64,000 bases of DNA from JAPWJZ01 sp964575605 (GCA_964575605.1 CAZNRN010000013.1:1-64000), one strand, 5' to 3'. Shown: positions 1-9,000, numbered from the stretch's first letter. Numbers and translations: made by a program. The notes: a model not told the origin generated them from the sequence alone.

Positions 1-2596
1 CGATGCGGTCGGCCTTGCCTGTAATGGTGAAGGGCCCGCCCGCGACGGTGAATTGCCATTTGCCGTTAATCTCGGTCAGGAACGGTTTTTTGTCTTCGCG
101 CCATTCCCTTTCCTCGCGGATGAATTCGTCGGCAACGCGCTCGAACCGCGGCCACCAGAAGGCCTCGACCTCCTGCGGGATGCGCTGGTCGCGGAGCGCC
201 TGGCGCCCGAATTCCAGCAGTTTCTGCGCGGCATCAACCGGCAGTTTGTCGGGATATTCCTTGATGAATTTTTCAAGCGCGGTGTGGATGAACGTGCCGC
301 GCTCGGACGCGCCCGGATCGGCGTCGATATCCTCGATCTTTTTCAGGTTCAGCACGTAATAAGCGTAGATTTGATAAGGGTCGCGCATCCAGCTTTCGAC
401 CTGCGTGACGCGCAGCTGGCGGGGGCGCGAGGAGACCGGCGGGCGCGGTTCGGGGCGCTTGACGGGTTTGATTTCGGCGGGACGGTCTATATCCTGCATC
501 CACTGGCGGTAGACCTCGGCCTTGCGCGGCGCGAGTTCAAGCCCTGCGGCCTGCAGCACGGTTTCAAGGCGCAGCAGCCAGCGCGCGGGCACGGTCGGCG
601 TGCCGTCGACCTTTTGCGCGCGCGTGATGACAACTTCGGGCGACGAGGCCGCCTGCACGAAGTCATGCGCGGCGATGCCGATCTTGTATTCCGGCGGCGG
701 CAGGCCGAATTTGCGGCGCATCGGGCGCGACATCCAGGGGTCATGAGCGGGCAGCGCCGGCCATGTGCCCTCGTTCAACCCGCCCAGTATCACCAAATCA
801 GTCGAATGCAGCCGCGCCTCGAGCAACCCGAAAATAAACAGCCGCGGATGCGCGCCGATGTGGGAGCGCACCGAAACGTTTTTCATGAGGCCGGAGAGCA
901 GCGAGACGTAATCATCGGGCGTGATATCTGGCACCTGCCGCGATACCTGCCACAAATCGCCGAGGAAACGGCTCATGGGCTCCGCCGCCTCCCAGGCCCA
1001 GAGGCGCTGGGCGCCGTTCATTTCCTCGGTCGCGGCCAGCGTTTCGGCCAGGCGGATATGTTTTTCCAAGAGCGTGCGGAAGGGCTGCGTGCCCTTTTGC
1101 GACATCAGGGAGGTAAAGCCCTTCATCTCGGCTTCCATTTTCTCCAGCCAGGCCAGCAGCGAGGCACGGTATTGCTTTTGCTCGGGCAGCGCGCGGACGC
1201 TTTCCATCAGCCCGTCAAAACCCGCGTTGGGGCGCGGGCCGCGCAGCACCATTTCATCCAGCAGGTAAATCATGCCGCGCAGGTCTTCGCTTTTCATGCT
1301 GGCGGCCAGCAGCGGGTGTTTTAAAAATGACAGCAGCGCGACAGGCGCCAGTTCATCCGCCGCCATTTCGGCGGTCAGGTTCATCCATGTGCCGATTTCA
1401 AGCTCGGTCAGCGGCTGACCGCCGGAATCGTCAATTTCGATGCCCCAGCGGCGGAGCGATAGCGACACACGGCGCGCAAGGCGTCGGTCGGGGGTGATGA
1501 GGGCGGCGGTCTTGCCCTCCGTCTCCAGCGTTTCGCGCAATATCAGCGCAATCACATCGGCTTCTTCCTGCGGCGTGCCGCAATCGACGCGGGTGAAGTT
1601 GTCGAGCGCCTGCGCCGGGATATCGCCCGCGCGCAAGGACCGCCAGTTTTCGGTGGTTTCGGCGGGACGCATCGCCTCCGACAGCAATTTCACGCGCGCG
1701 TGGTTCAGCGGCAGTTTCTTTTTCAGCTCCCACTCGCCGACACTTTCACGCAGCAGGCCGAAATGGGCGAGCAGCGCTTTCAGGTTATATTGCGGATGGT
1801 CTTCGGCAAGTTTCTGCCAGCTTTCCTCGTCCATCTGGCGGTCGAGGCCGGGCAGCACGACCTGTCCCTGCGGCAGGCACGCCACCAGCGACAGCAATTC
1901 GCGCACGGCGGGCACGGTGCCGGTCGTGCCGGCGGCAATCACGGGCCGCTGCGGCGGGTGCTTTTTCCAGGCCTTGATCTGCGCGTCGATCAGCAGGTTG
2001 CGGCGCTCGGCGACATCCAGCACGCCGCGTTCCTTTAAAATCTCCGGCCAGTGCTGGGTGAGCACCTTGAGGAAATCGAGCGTCTTCTGCCAGTGCAACG
2101 CGAATTCGTCGGGCACCAGTTTTTCAAGGCCGGTGAAATCGAGCTTTTCCGTCTGCACCTCATCAAGGAAGCGGCCGAGGCTGTCGGCCAGCGCCACGGC
2201 CTGGTCGAAGGAAACCTTTTCATCGCCGGGGCCGATGCGTCGCGCATGAACAAGCCGCGCCAGCAGCAATTGGCGCTCCAGCGGCGAGACGGCGGGCGGG
2301 ATATCGAGCGCGGCAGCGGCATCGTCTTCCCCCGCCAGCAGCATTGCGACTTCGTCGGGGTCGACGTCGCCGATCGGCTGCATCGCGGGCAGCAGCATCG
2401 GGTCGCCGTTGGAAAGTCGCAGGAAAGCTTCGCGCATCGTCCGGATCGAGCGGCGCGAAGGCAGCAAAATCAGCATTTCCGACAATTTCAGCGGGTCACG
2501 ACCCGTCTGCTCGAGGATTCCCAGCGCGAGGCTGTCGGCGAAGGAACGCCCCGCCGGGATATTGACGACGGCAGGTGTGTCCCGCAATCCCGTCAT
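1..2596 (-). CDS. addB: AddB, double-strand break repair helicase-nuclease subunit (C-terminus cut by window edge)
   Basis: The reverse strand is open from an ATG at 2596 to the window edge, giving about 865 residues. The start reads M-T-G-L-R-D-T-P-A-V-V-N-I-P-A-G-R-S-F-A, the degenerate nucleotide-binding loop typical of alphaproteobacterial AddB. The last visible residues, F-T-V-A-G-G-P-F-T-I-T-G-K-A-D-R-I, match the start of the C-terminal PD-(D/E)XK nuclease domain, so roughly the last hundred residues are missing. AddB pairs with AddA to resect double-strand breaks for RecA loading. The start overlaps the upstream nucleotidyltransferase stop as ATGA, which implies translational coupling. 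The order tsaE, nucleotidyltransferase, addB is common in alphaproteobacteria, and addA would be expected next, outside the window. Confidence 0.88.
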   Translation of the reverse strand, partial: MTGLRDTPAVVNIPAGRSFADSLALGILEQTGRDPLKLSEMLILLPSRRSIRTMREAFLRLSNGDPMLLPAMQPIGDVDPDEVAMLLAGEDDAAAALDIPPAVSPLERQLLLARLVHARRIGPGDEKVSFDQAVALADSLGRFLDEVQTEKLDFTGLEKLVPDEFALHWQKTLDFLKVLTQHWPEILKERGVLDVAERRNLLIDAQIKAWKKHPPQRPVIAAGTTGTVPAVRELLSLVACLPQGQVVLPGLDRQMDEESWQKLAEDHPQYNLKALLAHFGLLRESVGEWELKKKLPLNHARVKLLSEAMRPAETTENWRSLRAGDIPAQALDNFTRVDCGTPQEEADVIALILRETLETEGKTAALITPDRRLARRVSLSLRRWGIEIDDSGGQPLTELEIGTWMNLTAEMAADELAPVALLSFLKHPLLAASMKSEDLRGMIYLLDEMVLRGPRPNAGFDGLMESVRALPEQKQYRASLLAWLEKMEAEMKGFTSLMSQKGTQPFRTLLEKHIRLAETLAATEEMNGAQRLWAWEAAEPMSRFLGDLWQVSRQVPDITPDDYVSLLSGLMKNVSVRSHIGAHPRLFIFGLLEARLHSTDLVILGGLNEGTWPALPAHDPWMSRPMRRKFGLPPPEYKIGIAAHDFVQAASSPEVVITRAQKVDGTPTVPARWLLRLETVLQAAGLELAPRKAEVYRQWMQDIDRPAEIKPVKRPEPRPPVSSRPRQLRVTQVESWMRDPYQIYAYYVLNLKKIEDIDADPGASERGTFIHTALEKFIKEYPDKLPVDAAQKLLEFGRQALRDQRIPQEVEAFWWPRFERVADEFIREEREWREDKKPFLTEINGKWQFTVAGGPFTITGKADRI

Positions 2597-3333
2597 GGCG
2601 CGCGTTTTTTGGCCTTGGAGGCGAGGATGCGGTTGGTTTCGGCAAAGGCCTCGGGTGTGCCGACATGATGCCAGTCACCGTCATGGCGGTGGGCATAAAG
2701 CCTGCCCGCCAGCTCCGCCTTGTGGAAGAGCTCGAGGAAGGAAAACGCGCCCTCTTTGCTGCCCTCGAACAGGCGCGGATGCACGATGCGGGGGCCCGCG
2801 AAAATGTAATTTGCGTCCTTGTCGGTGCGGCCCTTGAACACGGGTTGCGACGAGCCCTCGGCCAGATGGTAATCGCCCTTGCCCGCGTAGCTGGGCAGGT
2901 CCTGCGTGGTGTGGAGCAGCAGCATCAGATCCATTTTCGATGCGTCCCAGTCCTTCGCCATCTGTTTCAGCGTCGAGCCGGAGGGACCGTCGGTCCAGAG
3001 CACATCGGCGTTGAGTACAAAAAATGGCTCGTCGCCGAAAAATGCCAGCATCTTTTTCACGCCGCCGCCGGTATCGAGCAGTTTTTCCTCGCGCGCGATG
3101 GTGATCTTCGGCGCTTTGCGGGTTTTTAAATGCTCGACGATCATCTCGGGCAGGTAATGCACGTTGACGACGGCTTCCTCCACCCCTGCCTCGACCAATG
3201 CATCCAGCGCCCGGTCGAGCATGGTGGATCCGCCGACCAGCAGCAGCGGTTTGGGGCAGGTATCGGTCAGGGGGCGCATGCGCTCGCCAAGGCCGGCTGC
3301 GAGGACGAAGGCTTTTTTGGGTGTGGCGGGCAT
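2593..3333 (-). CDS. murU: MurU-like sugar-1-phosphate nucleotidyltransferase
   Basis: A 246-residue protein opens with the nucleotidyltransferase signature L-A-A-G-L-G-E-R-M-R-P-L-T-D followed by C-P-K-P-L. It also has a metal-binding F-V-L-N-A-D-V-L motif near residue 107 and D-T-G-G-G near 88. Length and motifs fit N-acetylmuramate alpha-1-phosphate uridylyltransferase, which returns recycled cell-wall MurNAc to UDP-MurNAc. It starts 3 bases after tsaE ends and overlaps addB by 4 bases. The MurNAc kinase gene amgK, which usually precedes murU, is not between tsaE and this gene, so the substrate assignment is less certain than the enzyme class. Confidence 0.8.
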   Translation of the reverse strand: MPATPKKAFVLAAGLGERMRPLTDTCPKPLLLVGGSTMLDRALDALVEAGVEEAVVNVHYLPEMIVEHLKTRKAPKITIAREEKLLDTGGGVKKMLAFFGDEPFFVLNADVLWTDGPSGSTLKQMAKDWDASKMDLMLLLHTTQDLPSYAGKGDYHLAEGSSQPVFKGRTDKDANYIFAGPRIVHPRLFEGSKEGAFSFLELFHKAELAGRLYAHRHDGDWHHVGTPEAFAETNRILASKAKKRAP

Positions 3334-3336
3334 GGC

Positions 3337-3795
3337 TTACACTTCCTGTTGGCGGCCGACCCATTTGCCGTGGGGGGTGAAAGTCACATCCCGCGCGGTA
3401 TCGGAATCGGCGACGAAATCGATGGTTATATCTAGCCTATCCCTGGGCAAAAGGCTACCGAGCCGGTCCGGCCATTCGATGAGCGCAACCGCCCCCCGGC
3501 GCGCGTCGTCCCAGCCCAGTTCCAGCACATCTTGCTGTTTTTCAAGGCGGTAGAGGTCGAAATGCCAAATGGCGGGCACCTGCGCGTCATAGACCTGCAC
3601 AAGGGTAAAGGTAGGGCTCGGCACTTCTTCTTCCACAGGGGAAAGCGCATTGACGAGCGCGCGGGCGAAGACCGTCTTGCCCGCGCCGAGCCCGCCCTGC
3701 AGCGTCACCACGTCGCCTGTTTTCAGGATTTGCGCCAGACGCACGGCCAGCACGCGCATATCTTCCTCGTGCTCGATGCGGACGGAATGGCTCAC
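3337..3795 (-). CDS. tsaE: TsaE, tRNA t6A biosynthesis ATPase
   Basis: The 152-residue product carries the P-loop G-G-L-G-A-G-K-T at about residues 34-41, the P-S-P-T-F-T-L-V motif near 59, and H-F-D-L-Y-R near 78, all diagnostic of TsaE. TsaE works with TsaB and TsaD to add threonylcarbamoyl to A37 of ANN-decoding tRNAs in the cytoplasm. Its ATG overlaps the stop of the upstream ankyrin gene as ATGA, and the nucleotidyltransferase follows after 3 bases, so all three are probably co-translated. Confidence 0.93.
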   Translation of the reverse strand: MSHSVRIEHEEDMRVLAVRLAQILKTGDVVTLQGGLGAGKTVFARALVNALSPVEEEVPSPTFTLVQVYDAQVPAIWHFDLYRLEKQQDVLELGWDDARRGAVALIEWPDRLGSLLPRDRLDITIDFVADSDTARDVTFTPHGKWVGRQQEV

Positions 3796-4622
3796 GGTTT
3801 GGGCGGTTTCAGCTTGAACTTGCCGGGCGGCAGCGGTGGGGGTTTGGGGGCCGGTGTTTTAACGCGCGGCTCTTCCGCTTCCTCCGCCTGCTTGCGGCGG
3901 GGTTCCTTGGGCAGCGTGTCCTGCACGGATTGTATCAAATCGGCGCAAATACGTTTGCCATGCGCAGCCAAATCGCCGTTCAGCAGCGCGGTTTCGAGCG
4001 GCGTTTGCATTTTGTTATTACGCACCAGCAGCGGCGCGCCCAGCGACAACAGCTGGCGCACGTTGTCTTCGTTGCCCGCCTCGACGCCGAAGGTACTGTC
4101 GCCGGCTGCGATATGCAGCGGCGTATTGCCGAGAAAATCCTGCGCGCCGAGGTTGCCGCCCGCCTGCGCGATGATGCGGATATTTTCGGTGGCGTAGGTA
4201 TATGATGCCAGCAGGTGCAAAGGCGTAGAGCCGTTTTTATCGGCGACGTTTACATCCGCGCCGTTTTTCAACAGAACCTCGATGATATACTCGCGCTTGT
4301 CGTGGTGGCATTCCTCCAGCAGCACGGTGCGGCCCTGCGCGTCCTTCGCGTTGATGTCGGCGCCGAAGCTTTTCAGCAGTTCGATGGTTTCCTCGGTGCG
4401 GCCGGTGCCGCGCGGATTGAGCCAGCGGTCGCGGTCCTGCGAGCCCAGCGCCAGCACCATGGGCGGCGTGCCACCCGGCGTGCGCCAATTGACGGCGTCG
4501 GGCTGCTTGGCCAGAAAGACGCGCAGGAAGTCGACATCCGCGCCATGGACGGCGCGGAAAAACTCCTCTCGCTCTGCGCTCACTTTCGCGGGCGCGGGGC
4601 CGTGCAGGCTGTCGGGCGACAC
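3792..4622 (-). CDS. Ankyrin repeat protein A
   Basis: A 276-residue protein with about five ankyrin repeats between residues 20 and 215 (for example G-A-D-V-N-V-A-D-K-N-G-S-T-P-L-H-L-L and L-G-N-T-P-L-H-I-A-A). A charged linker and a proline/lysine-rich tail ending G-K-F-K-L-K-P-P-K-P follow. There is no signal peptide or membrane segment. It is the first gene of the ankyrin-tsaE-nucleotidyltransferase-addB run and sits behind a good sigma70-type promoter. The basic tail loosely resembles the K-P-x-x-F-K endings of the other ankyrin proteins in this window. Function is unknown. An effector role is inferred only from the company of a dotL/dotM locus. Confidence 0.85.
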   Translation of the reverse strand: MSPDSLHGPAPAKVSAEREEFFRAVHGADVDFLRVFLAKQPDAVNWRTPGGTPPMVLALGSQDRDRWLNPRGTGRTEETIELLKSFGADINAKDAQGRTVLLEECHHDKREYIIEVLLKNGADVNVADKNGSTPLHLLASYTYATENIRIIAQAGGNLGAQDFLGNTPLHIAAGDSTFGVEAGNEDNVRQLLSLGAPLLVRNNKMQTPLETALLNGDLAAHGKRICADLIQSVQDTLPKEPRRKQAEEAEEPRVKTPAPKPPPLPPGKFKLKPPKP

Positions 4623-4665
4623 CGGGACGATACTCCGTTAAACTGCTGTAGAAACTGGTAAAATT

Positions 4666-4694
4666 ATGTTACCTGCGCCCATAACACGAGTCAA
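4666..4694 (-). promoter_or_regulatory. sigma70-type promoter of the ankyrin A-tsaE operon
   Basis: On the minus strand TTGACT (4694-4689) is followed after exactly 17 bases by TAACAT (4671-4666). The predicted transcription start is about 35 bases before the ATG at 4622. The TTGACT -35 recurs upstream of other ankyrin genes here. Confidence 0.6.
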
Positions 4695-4737
4695 CAAAGG
4701 GTGGACTCTATAGCCTTTATATGACATAAAAACAGCC

Positions 4738-5748
4738 ATGGACGGGAACACCTTTAAAACAGATGTCGTGATCGTGGGGGCGGGGCCGGTAGGGCTCTTT
4801 GCCGTCTTCGAATGCGGCATGCTGAAAATGAAATGCCATGTGATCGACAGCCTCGAGCATATCGGCGGGCAGTGCACGGCGCTTTACCCCGAAAAACCCA
4901 TTTACGACATCCCGGCGCTCCCCGAAGTGCTGGCGGGCGACCTTGTCGCGCAGCTGGAAAAACAGGCGCAGCCCTTCTCCCCCGTTTATCACCTGAACCA
5001 GCAGGCGCAGGGCGTCGAAAAAACCGGCGATGGCTTTATCGTTACCACCTCGACCGGCACGGTGATTGCCTGCAAGGCGATTATCATCGCGGCGGGCGCA
5101 GGCGCCTTCGGCCCGAACAAACCGCCCCTGAAGGAACTCGCGACCTATGAAGGCAAGTCGATTTTCTACATGGTCAGGCAGCGCAAGGATTTCGCGGGCA
5201 AGAAACTGGTGATTGCGGGCGGCGGCGATAGCGCCGTCGACTGGTCGATTTCGCTGGCCGAAATTGCCGAGAAAATCTATTTCGTCCACCGCCGCGACAA
5301 ATTCCGCGCCGCGCCCGAAAACGTCGACAAACTTCAGAAACTGGCCAGCGGCGGCAAAGTGGAGATGGTTATCCCCTACCAACTGCACGACCTGCGCGGC
5401 GAGGGCGGAAAGCTGAAAGAAGTCATCGTCGCCGACCTCGACGGCAAGGAAAAAGCGCTCGAAGCCGATGTGCTGCTGCCCTTCTTCGGCATCACGCCGC
5501 AGCTGGGGCCCGTCGCCACCTGGGGGGTGACTGTGGAACATCACCATATCCCCGTCGACCAGTCGACCAGCCAGACCAATGTGCAAGGCATCTTCGCCGT
5601 GGGCGATATCGCGACATACCCGAAGAAACTGAAGCTGATTTTGACCGGCTTCGCCGAGGCCGCACAGGCAGCACACGCCATCCACCCCCTTGTCTTCCCG
5701 GGCGAGGCGCTCCATTTCGTGTACTCGACCAGCAAAGGAGTCCCCTGA
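4738..5748 (+). CDS. Ferredoxin/flavodoxin-NADP+ reductase, thioredoxin-reductase-like (FNR2 type)
   Basis: A 336-residue flavoprotein begins with the FAD-binding motif V-I-V-G-A-G-P-V-G-L at about residues 11-20. A second nucleotide-binding motif, V-I-A-G-G-G-D-S-A-V-D, lies near 160, and the FAD-closing motif G-I-F-A-V-G-D-I-A-T near 285. It lacks the redox-active C-x-x-C of true thioredoxin reductases, which with the G-G-Q-C segment near residue 46 points to the YumC-type ferredoxin-NADP reductase family. It probably exchanges electrons between NADPH and ferredoxin or flavodoxin. An Fe-S assembly gene follows after one base, so it may supply electrons for cluster biogenesis; that link is inferred from adjacency. 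Confidence 0.85.
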   Translation: MDGNTFKTDVVIVGAGPVGLFAVFECGMLKMKCHVIDSLEHIGGQCTALYPEKPIYDIPALPEVLAGDLVAQLEKQAQPFSPVYHLNQQAQGVEKTGDGFIVTTSTGTVIACKAIIIAAGAGAFGPNKPPLKELATYEGKSIFYMVRQRKDFAGKKLVIAGGGDSAVDWSISLAEIAEKIYFVHRRDKFRAAPENVDKLQKLASGGKVEMVIPYQLHDLRGEGGKLKEVIVADLDGKEKALEADVLLPFFGITPQLGPVATWGVTVEHHHIPVDQSTSQTNVQGIFAVGDIATYPKKLKLILTGFAEAAQAAHAIHPLVFPGEALHFVYSTSKGVP

Positions 5749-5749
5749 C

Positions 5750-6307
5750 ATGTTCATCCAGACAGAACAAACCCCCAACCCCGCCAGCTTGAAATTCCTG
5801 CCCGGCTGCGAAGTCATGGTGCGCGGCACGGCGGAATTCACAGGCGCAGACAAGGCCTCCTCCTCCCCCCTCGCCCAGCAATTGTTCAGGGTCGAGGGCG
5901 TGGCCGGCGTCTTCCTGGGCGGCGATTTCGTCACCGTCACCAAGACCGAAGCCGCGAACTGGATCGCGCTGAAACCCCTGATTTTGGGCGTGATCATGGA
6001 GCATTTCACCACCGGCCGCCCCGTGATGAACGACGAACACCTGCATGAAAACGCCTCCAGCGTGTCGGATACCGACAGCGAGATCGTGAAGCAGATCAAG
6101 GAACTGCTGGATACCCGCATCCGCCCCGTCGTGGCGCAGGACGGCGGCGATATCGAATTCCACTCGTTCGAAAGCGGCGTTGTCTTTTTGACCATGCGGG
6201 GCGCCTGTGCGGGCTGCCCGTCCTCGACCGCGACGCTGAAAAACGGCATCGAAAACCTGCTGCGCCACTTCATTCCCGAAGTGAACGAAGTCCGCGCAGT
6301 GAACTAA
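5750..6307 (+). CDS. NifU family (Nfu-type) Fe-S scaffold/carrier protein
   Basis: The 185-residue protein starts at the ATG at 5750, chosen because AAAGGAG lies 9 bases upstream and the conserved N-terminus begins there. Residues 1-90 (M-F-I-Q-T-E-Q-T-P-N-P-A-S-L-K-F) are the Nfu N-terminal domain. The C-terminal NifU domain carries the cluster-binding pair in G-A-C-A-G-C-P-S-S-T near residues 148-157. Nfu proteins accept and deliver [4Fe-4S] clusters. The gene starts one base after the reductase stop and ends directly against the next ATG, so the three genes form an operon. Confidence 0.93.
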   Translation: MFIQTEQTPNPASLKFLPGCEVMVRGTAEFTGADKASSSPLAQQLFRVEGVAGVFLGGDFVTVTKTEAANWIALKPLILGVIMEHFTTGRPVMNDEHLHENASSVSDTDSEIVKQIKELLDTRIRPVVAQDGGDIEFHSFESGVVFLTMRGACAGCPSSTATLKNGIENLLRHFIPEVNEVRAVN

Positions 6308-7465
6308 ATGGTTGCCCTTGATAAAATCAGGGGATGCTTGCTGCTGGGCGCCTGCGGCGATGCGCTGGGCGCGCCGATCGAAGGCGTGAAGAGCCTCAAC
6401 GACATCATCAACAAATACGGCGAGGAAGGCCTGACCGATATGGTCGCCTTTAAAAACGCCTATGGCAACGGCATCGATTATCCCGCCGGACGCCTGACCG
6501 ACGACACCACCATGACGATGGCGACGGCCTCGGCGATGATAAAAGCAGGCAAACAGGATATCGATACCCTGCGCCCGCTGCTTTGGCAGGCCTGGCTTAA
6601 CTGGTGCGTGAAACAGGACGACAGCGCGGCGATGCAGGAAAAAATCGACGCGAACATCGACTGGGACGCGAACGACCGCGCCTTCTGGTTCAAATGCGGC
6701 GCGGGACGCGGCACGATTGCGGCGCTGCTGCAGGATAGCTGGGGCACAGTCGCGGCGCCGCTGACATATAACTGCACCATCCGCGGTCAGGAAACGGCGG
6801 GCCCCAACCCGGGCTGCGGCGGCATGATGCGCGTCGCGCCGCTGGCGCTGCTGGATATTCCCGCAAATGATATATTTGTGCTGGCCTGCGAAAGCGCCGC
6901 CATCACCCATGGCCATCCTGAATCATATGCCGCCACGGGCGCAACCGCCTTGCTGATCCATTTCGCGGCGAATGATATCGATATGAAAGACGCCGTCACA
7001 AAAACCATCGACACCATACAGGGCTTCGCCGCCGACCCGCTTTACAAGGATGGCGTCGCCATCTGCATCAAGGCGCTGAAACACGCGCAAACACGCGCGG
7101 CGGAAGAACCGCATCTTTACCGCACCATCGACGCGCTGCCCTCGGAACTGGGCTATGCCAATGCCTTCCTTGCGACGCCGGTGCTGGCGCAAACAGCCTA
7201 TGCGCTGCTCTCGGCTCCTGCGGCAAAAGATACCAAGGCCGCACTCTGCCTTGCCGCCAACCACAGCGGCGACAGCGACAGCGTCGCCGCCATCGTCGGC
7301 AACGTGCTGGGCGCGCGCCACGGCGCGGGCGCGGTGCCGAAGGAATACCTCGACGCGCTGATCCAGAAAGACGATATCGTGAAAATGGCCGGACGCCTGT
7401 CACAGGCCATCGCGCCGAAAACGCCGCAGCCTGTTATAAAACAGCCAAAACCGGGAATGCCCTGA
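6308..7465 (+). CDS. ADP-ribosylglycohydrolase family protein (DraG/ARH-like)
   Basis: The 385-residue protein has the family signatures: G-D-A-L-G-A-P-I-E-G at about residues 19-28, the metal-binding L-T-D-D-T-T-M near 65-71, and the second metal site H-S-G-D-S-D-S-V near 316-323. Members remove ADP-ribose from proteins or small molecules using two metal ions. There is no signal peptide, so it acts in the cytoplasm. Its ATG follows the Nfu stop with no gap. No partner ADP-ribosyltransferase is visible in the window, so the substrate is unknown. Confidence 0.88.
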   Translation: MVALDKIRGCLLLGACGDALGAPIEGVKSLNDIINKYGEEGLTDMVAFKNAYGNGIDYPAGRLTDDTTMTMATASAMIKAGKQDIDTLRPLLWQAWLNWCVKQDDSAAMQEKIDANIDWDANDRAFWFKCGAGRGTIAALLQDSWGTVAAPLTYNCTIRGQETAGPNPGCGGMMRVAPLALLDIPANDIFVLACESAAITHGHPESYAATGATALLIHFAANDIDMKDAVTKTIDTIQGFAADPLYKDGVAICIKALKHAQTRAAEEPHLYRTIDALPSELGYANAFLATPVLAQTAYALLSAPAAKDTKAALCLAANHSGDSDSVAAIVGNVLGARHGAGAVPKEYLDALIQKDDIVKMAGRLSQAIAPKTPQPVIKQPKPGMP

Positions 7466-7485
7466 AGACAGCGGAGGCTGGCGTC

Positions 7486-8121
7486 TTACGCCGTGGCCTC
7501 TTCATCGTCCTCTTCATCATCGGCGTCCTCGACAACGACATCTTCATCGTCTTCGGGCACCTCAGCCTTGACGGCGGCGGCGGGCGATACCTTGCCGCTG
7601 TTCGAATGCGCGGCAGGACGGCCGCGGCTGGAGGTCTGGTAGGCCATAGCGGCGTGGTCGGGGCAATAGGGCGTGCCGACGCGGATGCCGCGGCCGCAGA
7701 ACGTAAAGTCGGGCTCGCGCGGGTCGCCGATCGGCCATTTGCACATGCGCTCGGTAAGGTCGATCAGCGGCGTGCCGCCGTTCAGCGGCAAAATTTCTTT
7801 TTCGGGCTTGCGCGGCAGTTCTTCGACTTCGCGCGCGAGCGGCGGATGCTTGGTGGCGGGCGCGGCGGGCTTGCGCGCGGCTGCGGTTTCCTTTACGGGC
7901 GCAGCCTCCTTGCGGGGCGCTGCTGCCTCTTTTTCCTTCTTGGGCGCGGGCGCGGGTTTCTTGATCGGCGACGGACGGCCGGAAAGGCCCATGCGGTGCG
8001 CCTTGCCGATGACAGCGTTACGCGTCACGCCCTTGCCAAGCGTCTTGGCGATTTCGGCGGCGCTTTTGCCTTCCTTCCACATTTTTTTGAGGAGGTTGAT
8101 GCGTTCGTCTGTCCAGCTCAT
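7486..8121 (-). CDS. gcrA: GcrA cell-cycle transcriptional regulator
   Basis: The protein starts M-S-W-T-D-E-R-I at 8121, the canonical GcrA N-terminus; an ORF extending further upstream is not needed. The N-terminal helix-turn-helix includes G-V-T-R-N-A-V-I-G-K-A-H-R near residues 29-41. The conserved C-terminal block C-K-W-P-I-G-D-P with F-C-G and Y-C-P-D-H-A is also present. GcrA binds sigma70 RNA polymerase at methylated GAnTC promoters and is confined to alphaproteobacteria. The Lys/Ala/Pro linker is long, and after the conserved block there is a strongly acidic tail of about 30 residues (E-D-D-E-D-V-V-V-E-D and similar), which is unusual. Total length is 211 residues. Confidence 0.93.
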   Translation of the reverse strand: MSWTDERINLLKKMWKEGKSAAEIAKTLGKGVTRNAVIGKAHRMGLSGRPSPIKKPAPAPKKEKEAAAPRKEAAPVKETAAARKPAAPATKHPPLAREVEELPRKPEKEILPLNGGTPLIDLTERMCKWPIGDPREPDFTFCGRGIRVGTPYCPDHAAMAYQTSSRGRPAAHSNSGKVSPAAAVKAEVPEDDEDVVVEDADDEEDDEEATA

Positions 8122-8229
8122 GAAAAGTCCCTGATTACATAATGACTGCCTGCCCGGCAATAAGAGAATATAGCACCGATTCGCGCGAAATGAAGGGGGT
8201 TATGGCGGGTTTTTCGCCTGAAAACCGCG

Positions 8230-8970
8230 CTATTTCGGCTTGAAGGTAATGGGTTTTTTGACGGCGATGTCGTTTTGCAGGATATCCGCGCTGGCGATAT
8301 TTTTCTCGAGTGCGGCCTTTTCGGCGGCTGCTTGCTGCTGGACTTTCTTTTTATAATCGTCGACGGCCTGCACAACGTCTATCCAGCCTAGCTGTTCCAT
8401 CCTTTTGCGCAGGCTGTCGCCGTATTTGTATTCGATATCCGCATCGCCGCCATGCCGCGCCAGGTCGAGCGCGATGGTGCGGTGGTTGAACACAACCGCG
8501 TCGCGCAAAGGTGTGGAGCCCATGCGGTCGGTCGTATTGGGGTCGGCGCCCTTTTCCAGCAGCAGGCTGACAGTGTCTTTGTGGCTGTGCCACGTGGCTT
8601 CGTGCAGCGCTGTGCGCTCGGAATAATTGCGCATGTTGATATCGGCCTTATACTGCAGCAGCAATGCGACGACGTTGTGGCGGCCGGCGAAACCCGCCCT
8701 GACCAGCACAGGCCCGTAACTGGTTTCGCCCGCGTTGTTCGGGTCTGCCCCCTGCTCCAGCAAATAGACGGCGAGCGGGACATGCAGCTTGTCGACAGCG
8801 TAATAGAGCGGCGTCATGCCATTGAGATCTTTGCTGTCGACCTGCGCACCTTGGCGCACAAGTTTCCGCGCGCGTCCGAGACTGCCGTTGATGGCGGCCT
8901 GGCGCAGGTCTTCGTTCAATATCTGTTGTTCGGTCTTGCCGGTGGCTTTGGCAAATATCTTGCGGAGCAT
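8230..8970 (-). CDS. Ankyrin repeat protein B with KPxTFK tail
   Basis: A 246-residue protein with about five ankyrin repeats over residues 20-190, including G-M-T-P-L-Y-Y-A-V, R-T-A-L-H-E-A-T and G-S-T-P-L-R-D-A-V. A Lys/Ala/Gln-rich helical segment, probably coiled coil, follows at about 200-230. The end is A-V-K-K-P-I-T-F-K-P-K, one of the clearest examples of the tail motif shared by ankyrin proteins in this window. There is no signal peptide. It is monocistronic, with its own promoter upstream. Confidence 0.88.
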   Translation of the reverse strand: MLRKIFAKATGKTEQQILNEDLRQAAINGSLGRARKLVRQGAQVDSKDLNGMTPLYYAVDKLHVPLAVYLLEQGADPNNAGETSYGPVLVRAGFAGRHNVVALLLQYKADINMRNYSERTALHEATWHSHKDTVSLLLEKGADPNTTDRMGSTPLRDAVVFNHRTIALDLARHGGDADIEYKYGDSLRKRMEQLGWIDVVQAVDDYKKKVQQQAAAEKAALEKNIASADILQNDIAVKKPITFKPK

Positions 8971-9000
8971 GGGTCTACTGTCGTTTCATTCTAGATTATG

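Noticed and set aside
4738..5748. Thioredoxin reductase
   Set aside because: The redox-active C-x-x-C is absent, so the FNR2-type assignment is preferred.
4717..6273. Long minus-strand open frame opposite the FNR and Nfu genes
   Set aside because: Both plus-strand proteins are clear family members with good starts. The antisense frame is a shadow.
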